Part shown: piece after piece, positions 27,110-37,690 of the stretch
Layout: every line of letters starts with the position of its first letter
Numbering within the stretch: the first letter of the stretch is position 1
Assembly: GCA_946902875.1 (NCBI GenBank)
Contig: OX336351.1
Span: 2,911,761 to 2,975,760, forward strand
Length of the DNA stretch: 64,000 nucleotides
From: Nematopogon swammerdamellus
Lineage: Eukaryota; Arthropoda; Insecta; Lepidoptera; Adelidae
Reading direction: 5' to 3'
The notes under the pieces: model-generated
Databases searched by the model: none
What the model was told of the DNA's origin: nothing
What the model saw: only the letters and a program-made list of their open reading frames with translations
Program-made: the position numbers and the translations under genes

Positions 27110-27389
27110 TGTGCCTCCCAAAGTAGTCGATATTGGATACCGGGTGGCTAAGCTCAAGTTGCAGTGGGCTGGGCACGTCAGCCGAAGAGACGACGACCGT
27201 TGGAGTAACCGTGTCCTACACTGGCGGCCGTGGACAGGAAAACGGAGTGTGGAAGGACCACCCGCCAGGTGGGACGACGACATCAAGTACGTCGGCGGAA
27301 AGCATTGGTTCCGTACCGCTGAAGGCCGGGAGGACTGGGGGAAAATTGGAGAGGCTATGTCCAGCAGTGGACGCTTACACGATGACTAA
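27110..27389 (+). pseudogene. RTE-like LINE reverse transcriptase C-terminus
   Basis: Open frame reading VVDIGYRVAKLKLQWAGHVS, then WRPWTGKRSVEGPPARWDDD and IKYVGGKHWFRTAEGREDWG. The LKxQWAGH and RRSxGxPPxRWxDD pattern is the end of a family common in Lepidoptera that I take to be RTE. Only the last 90 residues remain, after an AT-rich junction, with no reverse transcriptase core. Relatives at 7205-7350 and 39440-41120 share the same sequence. Confidence 0.75.
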
Positions 27390-27540
27390 CTGAACTGACT
27401 GTGCCTCCCAAAATATTTGCATGTAAAGACCTTATAATAATCAAGTGAACAGAAGATGTAAGGGCATCGATGAGTAATTATATTGTTTCAACTACTCATC
27501 GCCATCAAATATCTGAAAGTTTATAGATAGGTACCTGTTG

Positions 27541-27836
27541 TCAGCCTCAGTAGTCCAGTGGTGCGGTAGGTCGACTGTTATTAAGCAACCCTGGGCGCGG
27601 TCAGTACTTGGATGCGTGACCGCTCGGTTTATCCCGCCCGGATTGGTATCACCGCACTGAGTGAAACGTCGGTCGAAACGGCTATGCAAATAGTTCGTGT
27701 TTTCCGTCCAGTTCAGTGTAGCCGACATGAAATGAGAGGAAGCACTGACATGGCACCTAGTTCACCCGGTGTTATGGGCTGACATCGCGGATGTTGTAAG
27801 TGATGTAGTCAACCGTGTCAGTTTTCATAAAAAAAT
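27541..27836 (+). mobile_element. SINE-B, internal deletion
   Basis: Composite head present (GTCCAGTGGTGCGGTAGG, GGTCAGTACTTGGATGCGTG). The T-arm and first half of the central domain are deleted, so CGCTCGG joins TTTATCCCGCCCGG. The tail is complete. Confidence 0.85.
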
Positions 27837-27887
27837 AAGATAGCTACGTTCTTTGAAAATGTGGATAGTAGTGGATCATCGTACCTG

Positions 27888-28015
27888 CAGGTCTATTCTT
27901 GTAAATTCTGACAGCGGAATCAGCGCTGATGTGGCGCTGAGAGCTACTTTGGTAACTGGCTCTCAGCGCCACAACAGCGCTGATTCCGCTGTCAGAATTT
28001 ACAAGAATAGACCTG
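27888..28015. mobile_element. 128-bp near-perfect hairpin MITE
   Basis: Arms of about 57 bases (CAGGTCTATTCTTGTAAATT, then CTGACAGCGGAATCAGCGC) pair almost completely around a 14-base centre. No coding. No target duplication beyond CTG/CAG-like flanks. Confidence 0.8.
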
Positions 28016-28296
28016 CTGTTCAGAAAGCTGAAACAGTGCCTATGTATGTATAGAAACAAATGAAATCGACACACCTATGTTGTATGCTCCGTTAGGGGTC
28101 GCCACCTAGACCGAATTAACAAACGGTAATTACCCGCGAGAGCCCGTAGGCCGTGGCGGTTATAACTGCCCCTTTATTGTTAGACATTTAGCGGGATTAG
28201 GTAACTGGAGAGTTTGGCTAATTGGGATCGGGAACTTGTGGGAATTATTTCAAGGTCAAACGCTAAGATTGTAATTTTAAGGCCCAGACAAGTCTA
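28016..28296. other. No recognised feature
   Basis: Mixed sequence; nothing shared with the window. Confidence 0.35.
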
Positions 28297-29051
28297 CAAC
28301 GTGTCCCAAAACTCAACGTCAAGCGGGAACTAGGGAGTTTTTTATGATATGAGCATTTTTTGAGAAACGTTGAAAATTGACATTTTTAGGTACTACGACC
28401 ACAAATTTGCAAATATAATTGTTAAAAAAAATTTATTGGTAGCCTAAATAACTCTGCTATTGATCAGTATCCCAAACTAAACCAGAATGCTTGTAGTTTA
28501 AAAAAAATATATTCGGTTCAATTTTTTTCTAAAAAAATAAATGACTCAGATTTCTTTTTAACCGACTTCAAAAAAAGGAGGAGGTTGTCAATTCGACTGT
28601 ATTTTTGTTTTGTCCTCATAACTTCCGACTGGGTGAACCGATTTTGAAAATTCTTTTTTTATTTGAAAGCTGGTGCTTCCCGTGTGGTCCCATTTTAATT
28701 TGGTCAAGGTCGGATTAGAAAGCAAGGTGGAATCGCTAGGCCGAAGGCCGAGCGATACCGCGAGTACATTAATAGCAAAAAATTACTAAAAAAAACGGTG
28801 AAATTAAAAACTATTTAACAAAATAGAAAAACCGCCTTCAAAAATGTATGAAATAAAAAAAAATCTAACCCTAGAGTTGAAGGCGGTGCTAAAGCAAGCA
28901 AAAATCACCGACCGCCTTCAACACTAGGGTTCGATTTTTTTTTTATTTTTGTTATATTTTGTTAAATAGTTTTTTTCTTATTTTTCCCTGGGTAGTCTTA
29001 AACTGGCCTACTCCCTGGTTCCCGCTTGACGTTGAGATTTGGGACACGGTG
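28297..29051 (+). mobile_element. TA-flanked DNA element with nested F copy
   Basis: Ends CAACGTGTCCCAAAACTC and, inverted, CACCGTGTCCCAAATCTC. The inverted arms continue through GTCAAGCGGGAAC. TA occurs at both borders (28295-28296, 29052-29053). It is interrupted at about 28557 by an F element. The unfilled relative is at 31256-31657. Noncoding. Confidence 0.8.
28557..28968 (+). mobile_element. F element, short form
   Basis: Starts AACCGACTTCAAAAAAAGG and AGGAGGTTGTCAATTCG, includes GGTGGAATCGCTAGGCCGAA, and a hairpin whose arms contain CCGCCTTCAAAAATGTATG and CTAGAGTTGAAGGCGG. Its right end is set by comparison with the uninterrupted sequence at 31575. Confidence 0.75.
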
Positions 29052-29535
29052 TATATGCCGCCTCGCCCACTCTCATCATTTCGATTTAATTTTGATTTAT
29101 TTTATTTAATTTGTTTAGCCATTACGCTAAAGTGTATGGAAAATTATGCAAGACATGTTACAGAGCGCGAACAAGGTTACATGTTATACAGAGCGTGTTA
29201 CATCATTATGTGTACGCCGATAGATGACCGACCATATTGAACATAGCAGTTATAATTAGTTACATCATTCCTCGGTGCTTCCAAATCGTAGTACCTCAAC
29301 CAAATTTTCCTCCCTAAAACAAACTTCGACCCACAAAAACATGAACCCCATTTAAACAGAGCTTCTAATTAAACCTAAGTGAGTCTCTGACCGCCTTAAG
29401 GGGCCTAAAGATGTGTGTGATACTAGATGGCGCTAGGTTGTTTTAATTTCTCAGAAAATCTTTACCTGAAAAAGGTACAATTCATGGATATGAAATTTTA
29501 AGTATACCCGCACCACATACTTCTTTTAATGTATT
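29052..29535. other. No recognised feature
   Basis: Mixed sequence, short open frame at 28959-29240 partly inside the preceding element. Nothing recognised. Confidence 0.35.
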
Positions 29536-29539
29536 TAAG

Positions 29540-29850
29540 ACAAACTTTTGCCCGCGGCTCCGGTAGACTCGGTTTAATAGCATATTCGATTTAAACGCAA
29601 ACATGATAATAAACGATCGCTTCTCTTATATTCTCTCGCTCTCCCGTCCATACTATACTTTCTTTGATACTGCTCAGCCCTAAGGCTATTTAGCGTGATG
29701 GTGTATCGTCTATAGTGAGCCTCAAAATCTATTATTTTCATTGGTTCACCTCATAAAAATCTGTTCACCGGTTTCGATGTTTACCTCAAGCATACATACA
29801 GACAGACAAACGTCCCCTTTTATAAGAAGTAGAGATAGAGAAGATAGAGA
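29540..29850 (+). repeat. Repeat I-related element
   Basis: TTTTGCCCGCGGCTCC, GGTAGACTCGGTTTAATAGC, GGCTATTTAGCGTGATGGTG and TCCCCTTTTATAAGAAGTAG, in the order seen at 25725-26275 without the J insertion. Confidence 0.65.
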
Positions 29851-30189
29851 TAGAGTTAAATTTGAAGAATCTTATAATATCTTATAAATCTTATAAGAAT
29901 AGTTTTGTTGGAATATCATTAAGTTTGGTCAATAGATAAAAATCACTAAATCAGTATATTTGTTTCATTTTTCCAATTCAGTGATTTATTCAGATTTTTC
30001 GTTATTCTTACAAATACGTCTGCATTACAAGGCCAATAAATACATATTACATATTGCGTTGTGTTCATAAATGTATTTCATGATTTTTATTACAATTGGC
30101 GACATTTTGTTCATTCAAAACACCGAATAAAATTATCGAGTACCTCTATCCCTTTCGTTCTTTCACCGATTCCCTATCGCTCTATCGCG
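29851..30189. other. No recognised feature
   Basis: AT-rich, with repeated ATCTTATAA units at 29868-29900. Confidence 0.4.
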
Positions 30190-30475
30190 CCATTTTTAGG
30201 TTTCTGTACCCCCCCGTACGGAAGCCTATTACTAAGCCTACAACGTCTGTTTTTCTGTCTGTCTGTCCGTCCGTTCGGCGTCCGTCCGATGGATGTATCT
30301 TTGGAACATAATAGCTAGCAGGTTGAAATTTTCACAGAATATCTGTTATTTTGGCGGATATAAAAAAACATGTTGTGGGCTGACATCGCGGATGTTGTAG
30401 GTGATGTAACCAATCGTGTCAGTTTCCATAAAAAAATCTCAGTGCGCGAGTCCGACTCGCACTTGGCCGCTTTCT
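30190..30475 (-). repeat. Repeat G interrupted by a SINE-B tail
   Basis: TTTTTAGGTTTCTGTACC, CTGTCTGTCCGTCCG tract and GTTGAAATTTTCACAGAATA to 30365. A SINE-B 3' end (30369-30437, GGGCTGACATCGCGGATG to TTTCCATAAAAAAA) is followed by the far end of G (GTGCGCGAGTCCGACTCGC, ACTTGGCCG). Confidence 0.72.
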
Positions 30476-30479
30476 TTTT

Positions 30480-30989
30480 TCTAGGGACATACGCAGCCTT
30501 AACGTCCGGCCTCGTTCTCTAATAGTAGTCAATTTGCATCCAACTACCGGAAACTGTGCGGATAGATCACGCAAAATCTACTTATCATCTCTGTGTGCGT
30601 GTGCAACTTTATCACACTTAAATTTGTTTTTTTTTTCTACTCTTCTGGTATGGAGAAAAGTGAGACAACTTGCGGATGACACGGTTCTACATGGCTCTAT
30701 TCAGTTTAATGTCTGACCGTACATCCCGCGCCGGATTCATGGTCAGCGGACAGTAGAATTTCCCGGATTTGGGGTGAAATTTCATAAACAGCCAGTGCTA
30801 AATTTTAGTAATTTGCTTGCCTTTTCGGACAATAATATTTTGATATTATTAATGGGTAAGGAAAGTTAGGTATAAAGTAGAGCAAATTTTGAGGATTTCA
30901 ATTTAGGAGTTGATTCATTGGCGCATAACATTTTGAATTATATGTCATGATTATTCTCTTTTTAGGCTACATGTATATGTATTTATATA
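30480..30989. other. No recognised feature
   Basis: Mixed then AT-rich; nothing recognised. Confidence 0.4.
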
Positions 30990-31140
30990 AAGTTTAATAG
31001 TTCGTGTTTTCCGTGCTGTTTAGTGTAACCGGCACGACCGAAGGGAAGCACTGACATGGCAGCTAGTTCACCAAGGTGTTTGGGCTGACATCACGGATGT
31101 AGTAGGTGCTGTAGTCGACCGTGTCAGTTTATATAAAAAA
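30990..31140 (+). mobile_element. SINE-B 3' half
   Basis: From TTCGTGTTTTCCGTGCTG through GACCGAAGGGAAGCACTGAC to GTCAGTTTATATAAAAAAG. Confidence 0.82.
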
Positions 31141-31255
31141 GTCTATACACCCGGTATAGTGTAAAGACTTGGCGGAGGCACTACCGTGCCTTCACCTCAG
31201 ATATTTGTAGATTCCAGCAAACTTTTAGGTCAAATCTTTATAAGAATCCTACATA

Positions 31256-31657
31256 CAGGGTGTCCCAAAACTCAATGTCAAGCGGGAACCAGGGAGTACG
31301 CCAATTTATGACTAGCCAGGGAAAAATAAGAAAATAAAAATCTGAGTCATTAATTTTTTTAGAAAAAAAATTACGTGAATATTTTTTTTTGTAAAACTAC
31401 AGGCATTCTGGTTTTATTTGGGATACTGATAAATAGCAGAGTTATTTAGGCTAGCAATAAAAAAAATTAACAATTATATTTGCAAATTTGTAGTCGTAGT
31501 ACCTAAAAATTTACGAGAAACTATCAACGTTTTTCAAAAAATGTTCATATCGTAAAAAAGAAATGACTCCGATTTTGTTTTTCTTATTTTTCCCTGGGTA
31601 GTCATAAGCTGGCCTACTCCCTGGTTCCCGCTTGACGTTGAGTTTTGGGACACGTTG
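31256..31657 (+). mobile_element. 402-bp TA-flanked MITE (uninterrupted relative of 28297)
   Basis: Ends CAGGGTGTCCCAAAACTC and, inverted, CAACGTGTCCCAAAACTC. The arms stay paired for about 75 bases (AAGCGGGAACCAGGGAGTA, CCAGGGAAAAATAAGAAAA). TA flanks at 31254-31255 and 31658-31659. Tc1/mariner-type by its target site; no transposase. Confidence 0.8.
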
Positions 31658-32170
31658 TATATAAAATTTCACCTTCTCACTTTACTAAGTGAATCCGCAT
31701 TCATAATAACTTACCGCTGTCGGGCTCGCTGTATGGCAGACGTAATGCTCCGGAATAAGCCGGCGTCGTTACTGAGACCAAAAGGCACCAGCTTTGGAAG
31801 TTTCAAGAAAAATCCGCTCATAATGCGACAGTGGATGAATTGCAAAGGTGAGTTTGGAGCTGAACTTCACAATTTTCTAGATCTTTGCGTGCTTTCTTCC
31901 TTAGGGATATATTAGTACATACATACATTCCACAGGCTGTATATTGTATATGACTTATTAAATTTCTTTGTAATAAACTATTACTAAATTGTTGTTGAAT
32001 TGACTGCATCAAATTGACGACGGCACTATACACCAGATAGGTAATGTAAATAGGCAGAGGGGTCAGATTCTTCAGTATTCATGTTTGTTTATGCTGTAAA
32101 TATTAATGTTATTGTGAGCGGTAGTATGAGGTAATTATTGTAAATTATTTTTAATAAAATTTTAATTGAA
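31658..32170. other. No recognised feature
   Basis: Short frames only; no repeat seen. Confidence 0.35.
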
Positions 32171-32177
32171 AAAACAA

Positions 32178-32215
32178 ATATAAGATAAGATAAATAAGAT
32201 AAGATAAATTTTATT
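32178..32215 (-). repeat. LINE-2 microsatellite tail
   Basis: On the minus strand TTTATCTTATCTTATTTATC-type repeats follow the AATAAAA signal. This is the 3' end used for target-primed reverse transcription. Confidence 0.75.
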
Positions 32216-32730
32216 ACAGACAATATACACATTACAATTTCGTGGACAATTACAGTTTACGGGTACAAACAAGTATTTTCGTATGGTACATATTACATAT
32301 TATCCCCATGAATGAACCTGAATGTAATATTGCATTGGATGATTAAACTGCGCTTGGTTGTAAGCTGCCGGCTGCCCGTGTTCCGGCTACACTCTTCTGA
32401 GTCAGCTGGCATCTCAGAGTTTCACGTTTTGTTAGTGTTTTTATACTTGTGTAAACAATAGTTGAATGAGTAGATACAATAGTAAATAAATAAATAAATA
32501 GTAAATAAGTACCGTCACCAGACAATTTTTCTATATTTAATGTAGAATAGATAAATAGATAAATAAATAGCTAGAGAAAAAGAGAGTATATGTATGAATG
32601 TTAAAATACCTAGATTTTTTTCCTGTTTCTCAGTTTAAGAGACTGTATACACAATGATGATGCTTAGTACACTCATTTTAGAATATTGTTACGAATTAAT
32701 CACTTTAAGAGAAAAAGAGGATTATTTAGG

Positions 32731-35712
32731 TCATGTAATTACACCCAAGGTATCCTCGCAATAACGCACTCCTTTTTCTAAAAGCCACAGATGGACCGAG
32801 TGCTTAAGCCGTGCACGTGTAAGTGTATGCCAGCTTGAATTTAAATTGTACATTCTGGGGGCTTGGAAATGAAAGAATCTTTGGGCGAATTTCGTTCGGC
32901 ACGGAGCGGCGCGAGCGCTAGAAGCGACTCGTGTGTTGTGTCGGTGACTCGCTATAATGTGATGTTGTGGATGCTTTTTGTGATAAAGGACAAGTGTTTG
33001 GATGTAGATTTGGCGTATGTTTAATAATTCAGTTTCTTGAAGTAGCTGCTGCGTGGGGAACCTGTAGTTCTTTTTGAACATTACCCTTAGCACAGATTTT
33101 TGTGCTTTAAATAGTGTATCCATAACTGTTTTATTGCACCCACCCCATACCAATATTCCATATTGGATTATGCTATGGGCTAGGGCATAGTATACCATTT
33201 TTAAATGTGTTGTCGTCAGAATGTTTCTGACCTCCCTAACGAAGTATATAAGCCTTCTCAATCTACCAGCACTCTTTTCAATGTGCATAGACCAGTTTAG
33301 GCACTCATCGATGTGTATGCCAAGATATTTAACTACATTTGTCCTCAAGACTTTAGGGCATACACAATTTGCCATAGGTACAAATTCTGGGTTCACTTCA
33401 AAGTTATGGCAACTGTGCATGCGGAGTGCTAGTTCATGGGAAGGCTTTCTACTTGCTGATATGGCGAAGTAGATGCAGTTACTCTTCTTGACATTGAGGT
33501 TCAGGAGGTTGTGATCATACCACCACTTAGCTCTAGCCAAGCCAGTTTCAGCAGACTTTATCACTTTCTCCCAAGAGTCCCCCCTAAACATCAGAACAGT
33601 GTCGTCAGCGAACGCTACCACTTCTCCATTTGTTAGCTCCAGGTTACAGAGGTCATTGACATACATTTGGAATAGAACCGGCCCCAGTACACTGCCCTGC
33701 GGGACTCCATATGTCACTTCTGATACGTCACTTATCGATGCTTCATGTTTCGTAGCTTGTGTTCTGTTCTTAAGATAATCCTCAAACCAGTTACATGCCA
33801 CTCCTCTAATACCAGCTACCTCTAGCTTACGCAGTAAGAGCGCGTGCGACACTGAATCAAAGGCCTTCTGAATGTCTAAGAAGACTGCAACACAATGCTG
33901 CCCGGAGTCAAGAGACGAAACTACATATCTCATGAGTTGTTCTAGTGCGTCCTCGGTGCTCATGTTTTTCCGAAAGCCGTATTGTCTCACTGAAATAAGA
34001 TGATGCAGTTCGAAAAAGTCAGTCAGTCTTTTCTTCACAATTTTTTCCAGGATTTTCGAGAAGGTGCTAAGCAATGCTATAGGGCGATAATTCCCACATT
34101 CAGTCGCATCACCAGCCTTGTAGATCGGGGTTACCAAGGCACTTTTGAAGCTACTGGGGAATATTCCTTGTTCTAGACTAAGATTAAAAATATAAGCTAG
34201 TGGAGTTGCTAGGCTATATTTACAGGACTTTACTATTTTTGGTGTGACGCCGTCGACTCCTGGGGAAGATGTAGTTTTTAAATTATCTATAATCGACAAT
34301 ACCTCAAATGTAGTGGTGGGAGCGAAGTATATGGAACTGCCGATTCGATAATTTGGTTTATGCGACTGTATGAGGCATTGTTCTGTCGTGTTTAGCATGT
34401 CAAGTTTCTTTTGTGCAAGTATTTTACCTATGTTAGAGAAAAATATGTTAAGTGTGTTAAGTTTTGAATAAGTGCTGTTGTCATTAGTGTGTGTGTTTAT
34501 TTGCAATATGTCAGTGTTTTTGTTAGTTGTACTATTCGTCATATCCTTTAAACAATCCCATACCTTTTTGCAATCTTTTCCTGCCTCCTCAACCCTAGCC
34601 TGAAAGTGTGTCTCCCTAGCCGCCTTCATTATTGATTTAGTGTGATTCCTGCACTTAGTATATTTTATTTGTAAATTAATATCATCTGGAAACCTTCGGG
34701 CTTGCATGTGAAGATAGTCTCTGGTTTTCATACATTTAACTAGACGCTTGGTGACCCATGGTTTTATATTTAAGTTTTTTGTTTTATTTTTAGTTGTACT
34801 TTTGTTTGAGTTCATTATGTTTTTTATTAGTGAGGTCAGAATGTCCATGGCTGTGTTAGGGTTGTTTATGTTAAGAATGTTTGTCCAGTCTTGTGTTGCC
34901 ATTTCTTTTTCAATTTTGTCGTAGTCATACTTTGTGGTAATATTATTTGTAGGCTTTATTTTCTTATGGTTCAGAGTTAGCTCCATTAATATAGGATAGT
35001 GATCAGTTAGATCGGTTAAACATACAAGCGCTATTGGTTTACTTGTCGACCGAATCATAAAGTGATCAAGACAAGCTTGTTGCCGTGTAGGTATGTTTAT
35101 CGCGGGAGTCAGGCTGTGTTCAGCTAGTAGGTTTAGGTAGTCGTGTGCATGCGTGTTTTGGCTAGTCGTGTTGAGTATGTTTATGTTCATATCTCCTGTC
35201 AGAATAGTTGTCGTACTATGTATATTATATTCGTTTAGTATGCTATCTAGTGACTGGAGGAATGGCCCTGTATTCCTGAAAGAGGGTGACCTGTATATGG
35301 CTATGACTGTAATTTCAGCTATTTTTAATATTAAACAATTTGCATCTTCACACAGTGGCTCGTATGTCAATGCGCTTAGTTGTTGTTTTATATATGCGAC
35401 AATGCCATCATTCTGAAGTTGGTTTCTCTTTGTATTGTACGTATTATAGCCAGGGAGATTTTTAGACGTGTATGTTGATGATAGCCAGCATTCCGTTAGG
35501 ATTATGATATCAAATTCCACGTTGAGTCGTTTTAACAGTATGCATAAGCTATTAAAGTTGCAGTTAATACTTCTTATATTAATTGTAATTATTGTAATGC
35601 TTTGTTCCGAGTTAGTGAAATAAGATTTACAGTGTTCTGGTGAGTGAACCATCGTAGTTTTTATAGCGCTAAATGTATCCAACTCATCAGCAAGACTTAC
35701 CATATCCAACAT
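32731..35712 (-). CDS. LINE-2 ORF2: endonuclease-reverse transcriptase
   Basis: 993 residues. The APE-type endonuclease spans about 38-245, with N45 (TINIRS), E74 (LTECW), D174/N176 (TGDMNIN), D216-H217 and D237-H238 (LTDHYP, where most relatives have SDH). The linker (245-470) is lysine- and asparagine-rich. The reverse transcriptase spans about 470-760, with D613 (FLDIQKAFD), GVPQGS at 669-674 and FADD at 701-704. The C-terminal part includes ILVWGG and ends EDTLGVIT. No stop or frameshift. The start at 35712 lies 233 bases after the ORF1 stop, so translation must reinitiate or use another mechanism. Codon use is AT-rich, unlike the GC-rich parts of LINE-1. Confidence 0.95.
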   Translation of the reverse strand: MLDMVSLADELDTFSAIKTTMVHSPEHCKSYFTNSEQSITIITINIRSINCNFNSLCILLKRLNVEFDIIILTECWLSSTYTSKNLPGYNTYNTKRNQLQNDGIVAYIKQQLSALTYEPLCEDANCLILKIAEITVIAIYRSPSFRNTGPFLQSLDSILNEYNIHSTTTILTGDMNINILNTTSQNTHAHDYLNLLAEHSLTPAINIPTRQQACLDHFMIRSTSKPIALVCLTDLTDHYPILMELTLNHKKIKPTNNITTKYDYDKIEKEMATQDWTNILNINNPNTAMDILTSLIKNIMNSNKSTTKNKTKNLNIKPWVTKRLVKCMKTRDYLHMQARRFPDDINLQIKYTKCRNHTKSIMKAARETHFQARVEEAGKDCKKVWDCLKDMTNSTTNKNTDILQINTHTNDNSTYSKLNTLNIFFSNIGKILAQKKLDMLNTTEQCLIQSHKPNYRIGSSIYFAPTTTFEVLSIIDNLKTTSSPGVDGVTPKIVKSCKYSLATPLAYIFNLSLEQGIFPSSFKSALVTPIYKAGDATECGNYRPIALLSTFSKILEKIVKKRLTDFFELHHLISVRQYGFRKNMSTEDALEQLMRYVVSSLDSGQHCVAVFLDIQKAFDSVSHALLLRKLEVAGIRGVACNWFEDYLKNRTQATKHEASISDVSEVTYGVPQGSVLGPVLFQMYVNDLCNLELTNGEVVAFADDTVLMFRGDSWEKVIKSAETGLARAKWWYDHNLLNLNVKKSNCIYFAISASRKPSHELALRMHSCHNFEVNPEFVPMANCVCPKVLRTNVVKYLGIHIDECLNWSMHIEKSAGRLRRLIYFVREVRNILTTTHLKMVYYALAHSIIQYGILVWGGCNKTVMDTLFKAQKSVLRVMFKKNYRFPTQQLLQETELLNIRQIYIQTLVLYHKKHPQHHIIASHRHNTRVASSARAAPCRTKFAQRFFHFQAPRMYNLNSSWHTLTRARLKHSVHLWLLEKGVRYCEDTLGVIT

Positions 35713-35945
35713 TTATAATTCGTTCGTAACATTAACGACCAATTATTGTTTTTGAAAAAATAATATATTATCGTATAGTAAGCAAACACTATATGGTAAT
35801 CAGGAAAACGTAGGAATAAGATATATTTTATAATATAATAAGTTAGCACTGTGTGTTTAGATGTAAACAAATATATAGGTATATTAGTGTAGAGGTAAAA
35901 AGCAAGATATGTGTGTTGGTTGATGGGAGATTCGGCTACTTTCAG

Positions 35946-37172
35946 TCAGATTTTTTCAAGGCCAGTGATAGTTTTTACCGTTATACGGTCAGAGGCCTCA
36001 TCCTTTCTCAGAAAAACCAAGTTTCCCCTTGCCCAGACATATTTATAGTTTTTCTTTGCTCCTGCAGCCTTAGCTTGCGCTAGAATGAATTTACACCGCG
36101 GTGTGAGTCTTTCCGATACAAATATCTTGTGATGAGTGCTGGACAGTTTGAGTGAAGTCGAGTTTAGGCAATTGTCAGCACCTTTGTAGGACTTATTATA
36201 TTCCCTAAACTTTATCAGTAAGTTGTCTCTTGATGCTTGCGAGGCCATCGTCAGGATGATGGGCCTGGGAGTAGGGCCGGGCGGCCTGGTCTTGTCCCGG
36301 CGAGTGTCTATGAGGCCAACTTCCTGAGCTGATGCCTGCACCAGAGCCAATATTTTTTTTACAGCAGTTTCCTCACTAGCAGATTCGTCACAGCCTCTAA
36401 TTTCAATGTCCGACTTGATCTGGTTATATTCACTTAGGTCCATTTTATATTCTATGTTTTCCAACTGAATTTTCAACGTTGTATTTTCTTTTCGTAGTGA
36501 TTGGACCTCAGTTTTTATTTTTCCCATTTCCTCAACTTTAGAGTGGAGCTCATCATATTTTTGCTGAAGGTAAGTCATTGACTTAAGTAACTCCTTGTTT
36601 TGTGAAATAATTTCATCGGTTTTAATTGTTTGCTGCTTAATTATTTTGTTTTGTTCGTTCATTTTTTCTTCCATTTTCGTCACCATACTTTCTTGCAGTT
36701 TCTGGATCTGCTCCTGTAGGATCTTGGTAACATCATGTGAGGCGCCAGATGGTGGCACTGGCTTCGAGTTATGCTCTTTCAGGGCTTGCTTTCCGACTTT
36801 CGCACCACTACCTGTTCCAGCCATTAGTACTGGAGTATTTGTATTATCTTTCCCACTCAGACTATCAGTCGCGAGAGCGTCCGCCTGCGAGCAGTTTTTT
36901 GGTGTGAGTACTGTTTGCAGAGCTGGAGGAGTCTCACCAGTTGGAGTTACCACCACGGCCGACTTTGCACGTGGGCTGTTCGTGCATCCTGTTCCCAGTC
37001 GGAGTGCAGCCGTGCAGCATGGGCATGTCCACTCTTTGGTTGTGAGTCTGGTACGCCTACCTTGGTCTCCCGGGAGACTAATACATGCAATGTGATAGAT
37101 CTGCTTGCAGTCACGACATGTTATGCTCTTCTCTGTACCTATGTCCCCACTGCACGCCTCGCATGTAGTCAT
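35946..37172 (-). CDS. LINE-2 ORF1: PHD finger, coiled coil, FP-like C-terminus
   Basis: 408 residues. A complete Cys4-His-Cys3 PHD finger is formed by C4, C7, C19, C22, H27, C30, C50 and C53. Residues about 55-145 are low-complexity and Ser/Thr/Pro-rich. Residues about 150-250 are a Lys/Gln/Glu-rich coiled coil. Residues 350-408 (FVSERLTPRCKFILAQAK, NYKYVWARGNLVFLRK) resemble the C-terminal domain of the baculovirus FP protein, which is also known from insect LINE ORF1s. It probably binds the LINE RNA as an oligomer; the PHD finger may read histone tails at the target. Uninterrupted. Confidence 0.9.
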   Translation of the reverse strand: MTTCEACSGDIGTEKSITCRDCKQIYHIACISLPGDQGRRTRLTTKEWTCPCCTAALRLGTGCTNSPRAKSAVVVTPTGETPPALQTVLTPKNCSQADALATDSLSGKDNTNTPVLMAGTGSGAKVGKQALKEHNSKPVPPSGASHDVTKILQEQIQKLQESMVTKMEEKMNEQNKIIKQQTIKTDEIISQNKELLKSMTYLQQKYDELHSKVEEMGKIKTEVQSLRKENTTLKIQLENIEYKMDLSEYNQIKSDIEIRGCDESASEETAVKKILALVQASAQEVGLIDTRRDKTRPPGPTPRPIILTMASQASRDNLLIKFREYNKSYKGADNCLNSTSLKLSSTHHKIFVSERLTPRCKFILAQAKAAGAKKNYKYVWARGNLVFLRKDEASDRITVKTITGLEKI

Positions 37173-37690
37173 ATCTACTGTGTTACGTCACTATGCCACC
37201 GTGCGCCGTCGTCGTCGTCGTCGTCTTCGCCACGTCAGACTTCCCAGTCTACTCGCAGTCGTAGGTGCAGTAGATGTTGCGCCGTGCCTGAGTCCCACTT
37301 TTTCCAATTTCGCCCCACTGTGCGCCGTGGCCCGTGCGTGCTCGCTGAAAAAACCGGTTTCGTCTCGGCACGGTCGGTGTCGGACGCTCGCCGCCACTCG
37401 CTTCGTGTTGCTCGCTCGCTCGCCGCCTCAGCCGACTCACCGACTAACCGCCTCGCCGCACCGGACGCAAATGCAGTCAGTACGATGCAAAAATCATGTG
37501 TTTAATTCACTCCACAGCGACGAATACAACGATTGACTAATGAATGATGCTTAGCACGATTGATAAACTACACAGTTAGGCACTAGTTCCGTGCGAGAAC
37601 AAACAAAGTTAACTACAGCTAATTAGTTATGTTATGTGATGTATGTGTATGACACCGACTACACATCCGTTCCGTCCAAGGTGCCAGACT
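37173..37690 (-). promoter_or_regulatory. LINE-2 5' leader, presumed internal promoter
   Basis: GC-rich sequence directly upstream of ORF1 with a (CGT)n tract on the plus strand near 37207-37228, absent elsewhere in the window. Non-LTR elements carry their pol II promoter here; no specific box is claimed. Confidence 0.45.

Larger units (their letters stand above)
32175..37690 (-). mobile_element. LINE-2: two-ORF non-LTR retrotransposon, apparently intact
   Basis: Read on the minus strand: a GC-rich 5' leader (37690-37173), ORF1 (37172-35946), a 233-base spacer, ORF2 (35712-32731), a 3' UTR, an AATAAAA signal and a TTATC-repeat tail at about 32215-32178. ORF1 begins with a PHD finger and ends with a domain resembling the baculovirus FP protein C-terminus. 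Together with the APE endonuclease and RT this fits a CR1-group (Zenon/Daphne-like) element. Both frames are unbroken. Borders are approximate; no target duplication seen. Confidence 0.9.

Noticed and set aside
36595..37536. Plus-strand frames of 140-200 codons
   Set aside because: They are antisense shadows of LINE-2 ORF1 and its GC-rich leader.
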